Origin: Caulobacter sp.
GTDB lineage: Bacteria > Pseudomonadota > Alphaproteobacteria > Caulobacterales > Caulobacteraceae
NCBI GenBank assembly: GCA_028291265.1
Contig: JAQGIK010000045.1
Location: 1 to 33,450, forward strand
DNA length: 33,450 nt
Reading direction: 5' to 3'
Shown here: positions 17,807-25,014 of the stretch, one piece after another
Layout of the letters: each line of letters opens with the position of its first letter
Numbering within the stretch: position 1 is the stretch's first letter
Program-made: the position numbers and the translations under genes
Notes under the pieces: generated by a model
Told to the model about the DNA's origin: nothing
What the model saw: the letters and a program-made list of their open reading frames with translations, nothing else
Database searches by the model: none

Positions 17807-18637
17807 TTAGCGGAACAGACCCAGCAGCGACGAAGCCGAGGAGTTGGCGATCGACAGAGCCTGCACACCGAGCTGTTGCTTGGTTTGCAGCGCTTGCAGA
17901 CGGGCGCTTTCCTTGGCCAGGTCGGCGTCGACGAGGTTACCCACGCCGGCGTCCAGGCTGTCCTGCAGCTTGCCGATGAAGCCGAGGTGCGTTTCCAGCG
18001 ACTTCGAACCGGTGCCCAGCTTGGCCAGGGCGGCCGAAGTGTTGGTGATCGAGGCGGTCACCAGCGCCAGAGCGGCGGCGGCGGTGGTCGCGGTGGAGAA
18101 CGACGTGGTCGCCGTCACCGTGACGTTCGAGCCACCGAGGGCGAGCGACTGCGCCGCGACCGTCAGCTTCGAGGAGCCGTCGGAGTTGGCGAGCGCCGCG
18201 ATGGTGGTGCCCGAAGCCTTGATCATGTTGGCGCCGTTGAAGTCGGCGTTGGTCACGGCCTTGCCGATCTGGTCACGAAGCGACTTGAAGTCTTCGTTCA
18301 GAGCGGTGCGGCTCGCGGTATCCAGCGAGGTGTCCGCGGCGGCCAGGGCCTTTTCCTTCATCTGGGACAGCAGGTCGTTGACCGACTCACCGCCCGCGAT
18401 GGCCACGTCGACGACCGAGATCCCGCGTTGCAGCGAGTCCTTGACGGCGTTCAGGGCATTGGAGGTGGATTTTTGGCTTTGGGCGATGGCGTAGACGGCG
18501 CCGTTGTCCTTGGCCGAGGAGACCTTCTTGCCGGTGTTGATCCGGTTCTGGACTTGATCCAGTTCACGGTTCGTGGCGTTGAGGTTCTGCAGGGCGACCA
18601 TAGCGCCCGTATTCGTGTTCACGCTGTTCAGCGCCAT
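17807..18637 (-). CDS. Flagellin (flagellin 2)
   Basis: A 276-aa major-type flagellin. N-terminal: [50 protein letters not shown]-terminal: [33 protein letters not shown]. The central variable region is short and rich in Thr, Ala and Ser ([22 protein letters not shown]). These are likely surface residues and candidate O-glycosylation sites, consistent with the FlmH-like gene nearby. It is very similar to flagellin 3 (30376-31206) throughout the conserved ends. The ATG has GGGA upstream. Its promoter region is the best-formed flagellar regulatory region in the window (18638-18868). Confidence 0.96.
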   Translation of the reverse strand: MALNSVNTNTGAMVALQNLNATNRELDQVQNRINTGKKVSSAKDNGAVYAIAQSQKSTSNALNAVKDSLQRGISVVDVAIAGGESVNDLLSQMKEKALAAADTSLDTASRTALNEDFKSLRDQIGKAVTNADFNGANMIKASGTTIAALANSDGSSKLTVAAQSLALGGSNVTVTATTSFSTATTAAAALALVTASITNTSAALAKLGTGSKSLETHLGFIGKLQDSLDAGVGNLVDADLAKESARLQALQTKQQLGVQALSIANSSASSLLGLFR

Positions 18638-18663
18638 AACGATAAGTCCCTATTCAAGGTGTC

Positions 18664-18697
18664 TGGCGTCATTTTGACGGCCAGGAGCATTTTGCTC
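18664..18697 (-). promoter_or_regulatory. Twin stem-loops in the flagellin 2 leader
   Basis: Two adjacent hairpins lie between the predicted transcription start (~18699) and the ATG. On the minus strand they are GAGCA-AAA-TGCTC (18697-18685) and TGGCCGTCA-AAA-TGACGCCA (18683-18664, one bulged base). Both present the same CAAAAUG apex. In Caulobacter the regulator FlbT acts on the 5' leader of flagellin mRNA, so these loops are candidate FlbT or stability elements; that link is inferred. Confidence 0.6.
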
Positions 18698-18709
18698 GGG
18701 GACCAAGGC

Positions 18710-18725
18710 TGCAAATGCCGGGCCA
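18710..18725 (-). promoter_or_regulatory. Sigma-54 promoter of flagellin 2
   Basis: On the minus strand TGGCCCG-GCAT-TTGCA matches the -24/-12 sigma-54 consensus (TGGCACG-N4-TTGCA) with one change, and has the TGGCCCG form seen in Caulobacter flagellar promoters. Transcription would start near 18699, giving a leader of about 62 nt. Confidence 0.85.
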
Positions 18726-18749
18726 GAGCGGCAGGATTGACCGGCAGGC

Positions 18750-18760
18750 TCAAGCCTTTG
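18750..18760 (-). promoter_or_regulatory. IHF-like site between promoter and enhancers
   Basis: TCAAGCCTTTG fits the IHF core TCAA-N4-TTR and adjoins an AT-rich stretch (18761-18777) that stands out in GC-rich DNA. Its place between the -24 box and the ftr-like sites is where a DNA bend would bring an activator to sigma-54 polymerase. Confidence 0.5.
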
Positions 18761-18792
18761 AATTTATGACGTTATAGGTCTGTTAGGCATGG

Positions 18793-18868
18793 CCCGGACC
18801 GGCAGGAATTGCCGGTCCGGGCCGGCCCCGGCAGTTATTGCCGGGTGCGGGTGGGCAGGAATGGCCGG
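18793..18868. promoter_or_regulatory. Array of ftr-like (FlbD) enhancer palindromes
   Basis: There are three sites with the pattern GGCA-N5-TGCC. Site A has 12-bp perfect arms, CCCGGACCGGCA and TGCCGGTCCGGG (18793-18821, spacer GGAAT). Site B is CCCGGCA-GTTAT-TGCCGGG (18827-18845). Site C is an imperfect copy, GGGCA-GGAAT-GGCC (18853-18866). They lie ~80-135 bp upstream of the -24 box. Known ftr sites of Caulobacter are palindromes of this type bound by FlbD. Site A could also serve as a hairpin after the TonB receptor gene, but no T-run follows. Confidence 0.7.
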
Positions 18869-18871
18869 ATG

Positions 18872-21259
18872 TCAGGGCCGGACGCGCAGGGTGACGCCAA
18901 AGGTCCGGGGGTCGCCCAGGGTTCCGGCCACGGCGCCGGTGTTGCCGGCTCCGAGCGTCAGGTAATAGAGCTCGTCGCCGAGGTTGCGGGACCAGGCCTG
19001 GACGTCCCAGCGGCCGTCGGCGGCGCGGAGGCCGGCCCGCAGGTTGACGATGTCGTACTCGGGGATCAGCGAATAGGTCGACAGCGAGGCCGTGGTGTAG
19101 AAGTTCGAGCGGTAGCTGTAGTCACCGCCGATATAGAACTCCGCCTCGCCGCCGCCGATCTGGCCGGCCTGCCAGTGCGCCTCGGCCCCGGCCGATACGG
19201 CCCATAGAGAGGCGCCGGGCAGGCGGCGGCCGGAGAGGTCGCAGACGGTCCTCAGATGGATCTCGATCGGGCAGGCCGCCTGTTCGTAGGAGACATAGTC
19301 GGCGGCGTTGTAGGTAACCGAGCCATAGACCGAGAGCCATTCCGCGGGCGCGGCTTGCAGGTCGACCTCGACGCCGCGGCTGCGCACCTTGCCGGCGTTG
19401 GTCAGCGAGCTGACGTTGTTGATCAGGTTGACCTGGGTGGTCTGGTAGTTGTCGTCGTCGGTCCAGAACAGGGCGAGGTTGGCGACCAGGCGGCGGTCGA
19501 ACCAGCTGGACTTCAGGCCGGCCTCATAGGCGTCGATGGTTTCCGGCCCGATGACCGGGTCGACGGCGCTGGCTCCGGCGGTGTTGATGTTCGAGAGGTT
19601 GATGCCGCCGGCCTTGTAGCCCCGCGAATAGGTGACATAGCCGAGCAGGCCGGGGCGGAAGGTGTAGGACGCCGTCACCTGGCCGGTCAGGGCGGTGTCG
19701 GAGGCCTCGGTCTCGAAGGCGTTGGCGACGCCGAAGCGGGCCCGCAGGGCCTGGGCGGTGGCGCGGTCGGCCGGCGAGAGGGCCGAAAGGTCGCGGCCCG
19801 TGGCGGTCTGGTCGAAGTAGCCGGTGATCTCCTCCCAAGTGTAGCGCAGGCCGACGGTCAGCTCGAGTTTGTCGACCGGGCGCCAGGACCCCTGGGCGAA
19901 GACGGCCGCGCTCTGGGTCTCGGGGCTGGAGTGGCTGACGATGAAGTAGTCGTTGAGCGCCGCCGAACGGGCGGCGGCCGAGCCGGCGGCGGGGGCCAGG
20001 AACCAGTCGGCGCCGGCCGGGCCGTAGCGGTTGATGGCCTCGGCCTCGATGTCCTGCCAGAACCAGTGCAGGCCGACGACGTAGTCGAAGTCGCGCTCGC
20101 CGGCCGAGGCCAAGCGCAGTTCCTGGCTGAACTGCTGCTGTTCGTTCTCCTGGTGAAAGTCGATCGCGGCCGAGGCGGTCGTGCCGTCGGCGTCGTTGTG
20201 CGGATACCAGTTCCAGAAGCGGTAGCTGGTCACCGAGGTCAGCACATGGCCGGGCAGCTGCCAGTCGGCGATGGCGGCCAGGCCGCCGTGGTATTCGAAA
20301 TAGTTGTTCTTGGTGTTGGTCGAGACCCGGCGGGCTTCCGGATTGATCGGCAGCGGCGTGAAGCCGACCCGGGCGGCGCGGGCCAGGTAGCCGTTCGGAT
20401 AGGCGGCGCCGTCGTCGGCATAGTTGGTGAACAGGCCGGTCAGCACCGTGGCGCTGGTGTTGGAATACTGCTGGCCGTAGTCGGCGATGACCCGCACCGA
20501 CAGGGCGTCGGTCGGGGTGGCGAGCAGCTGAATGCGGCCGCCGAAGTCGTGGTAGTCCTGGGTGCGCTCGCCGTCGAAGACATTGCGGTTGAAGCCGGTG
20601 CGCTGGGTGTTGGCCAGCGAGATGCGGGCGGCGAGCTTGCCGTCGATGAGGACGGCGTTGGCCGCGGCGTGGGCCTGGAAGTACTCGTAGTTGCCGCCGC
20701 TGACGTCGGCGGTGAAGCTGTTCTCCCAACCTGGCGCGCGGGTGCCGATGACCACGGCCCCGGCCGAGGTGTTCTTGCCGAACAGGGTGCCCTGCGGCCC
20801 GCGCAGCACCTGCACGCTCTCGATGTCGCCGAGGTCGAACACCGCCTGGCCCGGGCGGCCGAGGTAGACCTGGTCGAGATAGACGCCCACCGCCGGCTGC
20901 AGGCCGTCGTTGTAGACCGAGACGTTGTTGCCCAGCCCCCGGATGTTGATGCTGGTGTTGCGCGGATTGGTGACGGTGACCACCAGGCTGGGAGCCAGCT
21001 GCTGCAGGTCGCGGACGTTGGTCGCCCGGCGTTGCTCGAGGGACTCGCCGGTATAGGCCGAGATGGCGACCGGCACCGACTGGGCGCTCTCCTCGCGGCG
21101 CCGCGCGGTGACGATGATCTCCTCCACCTCGGAGTCGGCGGCGGCGGCCCCCTCCCCTTCGGCGGCCCAGGCGGCGGCGGCCGGCAGGGACGACAGGGCG
21201 GTGGCCGCCAGCAGGGCCGCCAGCGTGCGGCGGCGGACGGTCGGATCGGTCTGGAACAT
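18872..21259 (-). CDS. TonB-dependent outer-membrane receptor
   Basis: A 795-aa protein. A signal peptide ends near AAAAWA (about residue 32). A TonB-box/plug start follows (EEIIVTARRREESAQSVPVAISAYTGESLEQ), with further plug motifs NTSINIRGLGNN and ESVQVLRGPQGTLFGKNTSAGAVVI, then a long beta-barrel domain ending FGVTLRVRP. The final residue is Pro, not the usual aromatic. Such receptors import siderophores, vitamins, sugars or other nutrients using TonB energy. The divergent sulfatase suggests a sulfated or sulfonated substrate; this is an inference from context. It starts at an ATG 168 bp from the sulfatase start. Confidence 0.93.
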   Translation of the reverse strand: MFQTDPTVRRRTLAALLAATALSSLPAAAAWAAEGEGAAAADSEVEEIIVTARRREESAQSVPVAISAYTGESLEQRRATNVRDLQQLAPSLVVTVTNPRNTSINIRGLGNNVSVYNDGLQPAVGVYLDQVYLGRPGQAVFDLGDIESVQVLRGPQGTLFGKNTSAGAVVIGTRAPGWENSFTADVSGGNYEYFQAHAAANAVLIDGKLAARISLANTQRTGFNRNVFDGERTQDYHDFGGRIQLLATPTDALSVRVIADYGQQYSNTSATVLTGLFTNYADDGAAYPNGYLARAARVGFTPLPINPEARRVSTNTKNNYFEYHGGLAAIADWQLPGHVLTSVTSYRFWNWYPHNDADGTTASAAIDFHQENEQQQFSQELRLASAGERDFDYVVGLHWFWQDIEAEAINRYGPAGADWFLAPAAGSAAARSAALNDYFIVSHSSPETQSAAVFAQGSWRPVDKLELTVGLRYTWEEITGYFDQTATGRDLSALSPADRATAQALRARFGVANAFETEASDTALTGQVTASYTFRPGLLGYVTYSRGYKAGGINLSNINTAGASAVDPVIGPETIDAYEAGLKSSWFDRRLVANLALFWTDDDNYQTTQVNLINNVSSLTNAGKVRSRGVEVDLQAAPAEWLSVYGSVTYNAADYVSYEQAACPIEIHLRTVCDLSGRRLPGASLWAVSAGAEAHWQAGQIGGGEAEFYIGGDYSYRSNFYTTASLSTYSLIPEYDIVNLRAGLRAADGRWDVQAWSRNLGDELYYLTLGAGNTGAVAGTLGDPRTFGVTLRVRP

Positions 21260-21304
21260 GGGAAAGGCCCCCTCTGGCCGGTTGGGATCGAGGGGTGACC
21301 GTGT

Positions 21305-21335
21305 ATTCCTATTAAATCCGTGGGAAATATAGAAT
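21305..21335. promoter_or_regulatory. AT-rich dyad in the TonB receptor/sulfatase divergent promoter region
   Basis: ATTCCTAT (21305-21312) and ATAGAAT (21329-21335) form an imperfect inverted repeat (one extra C) around an AT-rich core in the 168-bp divergent gap. The surrounding stretch 21302-21360 is strikingly AT-rich for this genome. It is the natural place for shared control of both genes, for example by a sulfur regulator. No regulator is identified by sequence. Confidence 0.4.
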
Positions 21336-21427
21336 TGTAAAAAGCACCTGCAGTTTTTTGCAAAGGCCGCACCGTCCTATTCGGCTCTACACAAGCGCTG
21401 GCGAGCGAAAATTGCGGAGTTTTTCTA

Positions 21428-23152
21428 ATGACAACCAACTGGACGCGATGGATCGGAGCCGGCGTCGCCGTGACCCTGGCGCTGGGCCCGCCAGCCCCGA
21501 CGGCCACCGGCCAGCCTGCGCAGGCCCCACGCCGGCCGAACTTCCTGGTCATTGTCGCCGACGACCTGGGTTTTTCCGACCTGGGGGCCTTCGGCGGCGA
21601 GATCTCCACCCCCAACCTCGACGCCTTGGCGGCGCGCGGCGTGCGGATGACCGGCTTCCACACCGCCCCGACCTGCTCGCCGACCCGCTCGATGCTGATG
21701 TCGGGGATCGACAACCACCGGGCCGGCCTCGGCTCGATGGCCGAGACCGTCACCGAGGTCCAGACGGGCGCGCCCGGCTACGAGGGCTATCTCAGCCATG
21801 ATGTCGCCAGCCTGCCCGAGGTGCTGCACGACAACGGCTACCGCACCGTGATGTCGGGCAAATGGCACCTGGGCCGCGAGGAGGACCAGTCGCCGGAAGC
21901 GCGCGGCTTCGACCGCTCCTTCGCCCTGCTGCAGGGGTTGTCCAACCACTTCGGGGCCGACCAGAACCCCGCCTGGGCGGCGGTCGACAACGCCCCGACC
22001 TATCGCGACGGCCGCAAGGTGGTGCGCTTTCCCGACGGCGCCTATTCCAGCGACGTCTTCGCCGACCGGCTGATCGGCTTTTTGAAGGAAGACACCGCCC
22101 GGCGGCCCTTCTTCGCCTACCTGACCTTCACCGCGCCGCACTGGCCGCTGCAGGCCCCGCCGGAACTGATCGCCAAGTACAAAGGCCGCTATGACGCCGG
22201 CCCCGAGGCCCTGCGTGAGGAACGGCTGGCGAGGCTGAAGGCGCTGGGGCTGGTCCCGCAGGACGCCGTGCCCCACCCGCTGGTCGGCGTGCCGGCCTGG
22301 TCCAGCCTGACGCCGCAGGAGCGGGCCTTCGAGGCCCGCAAGATGGAGGTCTATGCGGCCATGGTCGAACAGCTCGACCGCAATGTCGGGCGGGTGGTGC
22401 AGGCGCTGAAGGACACCGGCGCCTACGACAACACCGTCATCGTCTTCATGTCCGACAACGGCACCGAGGCGACGCCCTTCACCGCGCCGCGCCTGGTCGA
22501 TGCGGAGAAGGCCAAGACCCTGTCGATCGACAACAGTCTGGGCAATGTCGGGGCCGGCAATTCCTACGTCGGCTACGGACCGGGCTGGGCCCAGGCCGGC
22601 TCGGCGCCGGGAAGGCTGCACAAGGGCTATGTCACCGAGGGCGGCATCCGCGCGCCGGCCATCGTCGCCGGGCCCGGCGTCGGCGGGCCGCGGATCATCG
22701 ACGCCTTCCTGCATGTGAAGGACATCCTGCCCACCCTGCTGGAACTGGCCGGCCTGACGCCGCCGGCGACGCGCAACGGCAAGCCGGTGAAGCCGGTCGA
22801 GGGCCATTCCTGGAAGGCGGTCCTGGCCGGTGGCTCAGGGCCGGTCTGGCGGGCCGACGAAGCGGTCGGCTGGGAGCTGTTCTACCGCCGGGCCCTGCGC
22901 AAGGGCGACTGGAAGGCGGTCTATCTGCCCAGGTCGCCGGATGGCCTGCCCTACTCCCGGGAAAACCCGCTGCCGGCCGACTGGGAGCTCTACAATCTGG
23001 CGTCCGATCCCGGCGAGACGACCAACCTGGCCGCCCGCGACCCGGACCGGCTGCGCGAACTGGTCGCCGACTGGGACCGCTACGCCCACGATGCGGGGGT
23101 GGTTATTCCGCCGCCGGGCGTCCCGAAAGCGCCCGCCGCGGCCAGCCGCTAG
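21428..23152 (+). CDS. Exported class I (formylglycine) sulfatase
   Basis: A 574-aa arylsulfatase-type enzyme that hydrolyses sulfate esters. The N-terminus (ridge TRWIGAGVAVTLALGPPAPTA) is a likely signal peptide. Metal ligands are Asp45/Asp46 in VADDLGFSDLG. The active-site signature is CSPTRSMLMSG, where Cys83 is converted to formylglycine and Arg87 completes CxPxR. Further family blocks are MSGKWHLG, TAPHWPLQAP and VFMSDNGTE. A nearby maturation enzyme gene is not seen. The ATG is preceded by GCGGAG. It is divergent from the TonB receptor, forming a possible uptake-and-desulfation unit for organic sulfate. Natural substrate is unknown. Confidence 0.93.
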   Translation: MTTNWTRWIGAGVAVTLALGPPAPTATGQPAQAPRRPNFLVIVADDLGFSDLGAFGGEISTPNLDALAARGVRMTGFHTAPTCSPTRSMLMSGIDNHRAGLGSMAETVTEVQTGAPGYEGYLSHDVASLPEVLHDNGYRTVMSGKWHLGREEDQSPEARGFDRSFALLQGLSNHFGADQNPAWAAVDNAPTYRDGRKVVRFPDGAYSSDVFADRLIGFLKEDTARRPFFAYLTFTAPHWPLQAPPELIAKYKGRYDAGPEALREERLARLKALGLVPQDAVPHPLVGVPAWSSLTPQERAFEARKMEVYAAMVEQLDRNVGRVVQALKDTGAYDNTVIVFMSDNGTEATPFTAPRLVDAEKAKTLSIDNSLGNVGAGNSYVGYGPGWAQAGSAPGRLHKGYVTEGGIRAPAIVAGPGVGGPRIIDAFLHVKDILPTLLELAGLTPPATRNGKPVKPVEGHSWKAVLAGGSGPVWRADEAVGWELFYRRALRKGDWKAVYLPRSPDGLPYSRENPLPADWELYNLASDPGETTNLAARDPDRLRELVADWDRYAHDAGVVIPPPGVPKAPAAASR

Positions 23153-23185
23153 AGGGACCCGCCCTCGATCGCCGGCGGCTGGTTG

Positions 23186-24778
23186 TCACTGCTTCCACTG
23201 CGCCTTCTTCGACAGCAGCCAGGAGAAGTCGCCGGTCCCGGACTTGGCCACGCCGTTTCCGGTCTTGGGATTGTAGGCGCTGTAGACGCCGGCCGAGGAG
23301 TGGCAGCCCATGCAGGACTCCGAGGCGAAGACGGTCGCCCCGTTGTCGGTCGGCGGCACGGCGTGGCCATTGAAGAAGACCGTGCAGCCGGGGCCGCCGC
23401 CGATGTTGCAGGCCGGGCTGTTGCCGCCCTGGAAGTAGGTTTCCATGGTGATGTTGGTCAGGAAGACGGGCGTGGGATCGCCGCCCGGCTTGTTGGCGAT
23501 GCTGTTCGGCAGCGGGCCGGCGCCGTCGGTGGCCGGGGCGGAGGGGTCGGTCGGCCACTGGGTGTCGATCAGCTGATAGTACTGCCAGACCGAGCCCATC
23601 TTCGCCATGGTGGCGCGGACCTGGTCGTTCAGGGCCTGTTTGGCGTCCGGGATCGGCACCGAGCGCCAGACCTGGGTCGGGGTGCGGGGATAGACGCCGT
23701 CCGGGCCGGCCACCGGCAGGACGTTGACGGCGCAGAGCTCGCAGTTGGGATTGAAAAAGCTGGGCTTCAGGCCCGGGTTGGCGACCGGGTCGACGCTGAG
23801 GTTGTCGACATGCTCGAAGGTCGACCAGATCCACTGCGGCGACGACGCGGACTTGTGGGCGATGTGCATGCCGACCAGGCCCAGGCGGACCTGGCGGGTG
23901 ATCTCGTTATTGTTGGCGTCCTCGTCCTTGATGTAGCCGTCGACGGTGAAGAAGCGGCCGCTCTTGTCCTCGGCGGCGCTGAGCACCTTCCAGGCGACCT
24001 TCAGCTCGAACGCGCCGCTGTCGTTGGTGGTGTCGATGCCGGCGGGCATGACGACCGTCTTCTTGGCGGCGGTGAAATCGAGCTGGCCGTTGATGTTGTA
24101 GAGGCTGTTGCCGCAGAGGTAGGTCACCTCGTTCTTGTCGATCATGATCTCGTAGTAGACGAACTGGCCGTTCTGATCGATCAGCGGGCCGCTGAAGGCC
24201 TGCTGGATGTCGTTCATCGGCGTGTTGACGTTGAGCTCGCCGACCGCGGAGATGACGCCGAGCAGGCGGGTGGTGCGCGGGTTGGCGGCGTGGGCCTCGG
24301 CCGGGAAGGTTCCGAGGCCGGCGAACAGCGGCGCGGCGGTGTCGGCGGCGACGGCGGCGGCCTTGATAAGGCCGGGCTTGGCGCAGGCGGCGGGCGTGCC
24401 GCCGTTGGTGCGGAAGATCTGCGGGCTGGTGTTCCAGCTGGTCCAGCGCGGCGCGCCGAAGCTGGTGTCGGTCAGCCTGGGGGCCGGCCGGCCGTCGTCG
24501 TTGGTCGGCCAGGCCAGGGCGAAGAACATCTGCCAGCTGTAGAGGTCGAACTCGCGCTGCACGCGGTCGAATTCATTGTTATTTTCCAGCTTGGTCTTCA
24601 GGGCGGTGTCGACGTCGCCGGGAAGTTGCGGGGTGACGGCGGGCGCGAAGTTGGGGAAGGCCTTCAGGTAGGGCGCCGTGGAGGTCTGGGTGGCGGCCGA
24701 CTGCGCCCAGAGGGCCAGGGGCGCGACCAGCGCGATGCCGACCGCGGCGGCGGCGGCGAGGGTGCGACGATGCATCAT
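23186..24778 (-). CDS. Exported mono-haem cytochrome c family protein
   Basis: A 530-aa protein. The N-terminus (MMHRRTLAAAAAVGIALVAPLALWAQ) is a signal peptide. A single haem c motif CMGCH is near the C-terminus (residues 489-493), in ESCMGCHSSAGVYSAYNP. The region in between contains FDLYSWQMFFALAWP, several Cys (for example CELCAVNV at a distance from the haem) and GLVGMHIAHKSASSPQWIWSTFEH, and belongs to no family I can name. The ATG at 24778 follows GGGAGAGA. It converges on the sulfatase (33-bp gap) and is divergent from the STAND gene. A periplasmic redox role is likely; the partner is unknown. Confidence 0.75.
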   Translation of the reverse strand: MMHRRTLAAAAAVGIALVAPLALWAQSAATQTSTAPYLKAFPNFAPAVTPQLPGDVDTALKTKLENNNEFDRVQREFDLYSWQMFFALAWPTNDDGRPAPRLTDTSFGAPRWTSWNTSPQIFRTNGGTPAACAKPGLIKAAAVAADTAAPLFAGLGTFPAEAHAANPRTTRLLGVISAVGELNVNTPMNDIQQAFSGPLIDQNGQFVYYEIMIDKNEVTYLCGNSLYNINGQLDFTAAKKTVVMPAGIDTTNDSGAFELKVAWKVLSAAEDKSGRFFTVDGYIKDEDANNNEITRQVRLGLVGMHIAHKSASSPQWIWSTFEHVDNLSVDPVANPGLKPSFFNPNCELCAVNVLPVAGPDGVYPRTPTQVWRSVPIPDAKQALNDQVRATMAKMGSVWQYYQLIDTQWPTDPSAPATDGAGPLPNSIANKPGGDPTPVFLTNITMETYFQGGNSPACNIGGGPGCTVFFNGHAVPPTDNGATVFASESCMGCHSSAGVYSAYNPKTGNGVAKSGTGDFSWLLSKKAQWKQ

Positions 24779-25014
24779 GGGTCTCTCCCGAAGACGGTCT
24801 GGCCGAAGGAACGCGGGGAACGCGAGGGGCGGCAACGTCATCGACAGCACAGGCCGGCGGCCCCGGGTCCGGTCGGACAGAGAGTGACCCGTATTGGTTG
24901 ATTGAGTCAATATTCGCGCGGAACGTGTTTGCACTTCGGCGGGGCCTACGCCGGCACCTCGCTCTGCCGGCAAAATCCTGACTGGGATTGGCCGATCCGG
25001 CTAGACTGGCGGTG
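24779..25014. other. Divergent intergenic region ahead of the STAND gene
   Basis: The 236-bp gap holds the promoters of the mono-haem protein (minus) and the STAND protein (plus). The palindrome ATTGAGTCAAT (24901-24911) sits in a short AT-rich patch (24891-24914) and is a candidate operator. No RNA gene, repeat or ORF with support is seen. Confidence 0.4.

Noticed and set aside
19256..21298. 680-aa frame antisense to the TonB receptor
   Set aside because: It is a mirror of the receptor codons and has no recognisable motif.
23183..24901. 572-aa frame antisense to the mono-haem protein
   Set aside because: The minus-strand gene has a signal peptide, ribosome site and haem motif; the plus-strand frame has none.
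24898..24910. FNR-like site TTGATTGAGTCAA
   Set aside because: FNR boxes are TTGAT-N4-ATCAA; this one is a base too short and differs in the second half, so only a generic palindrome is reported.
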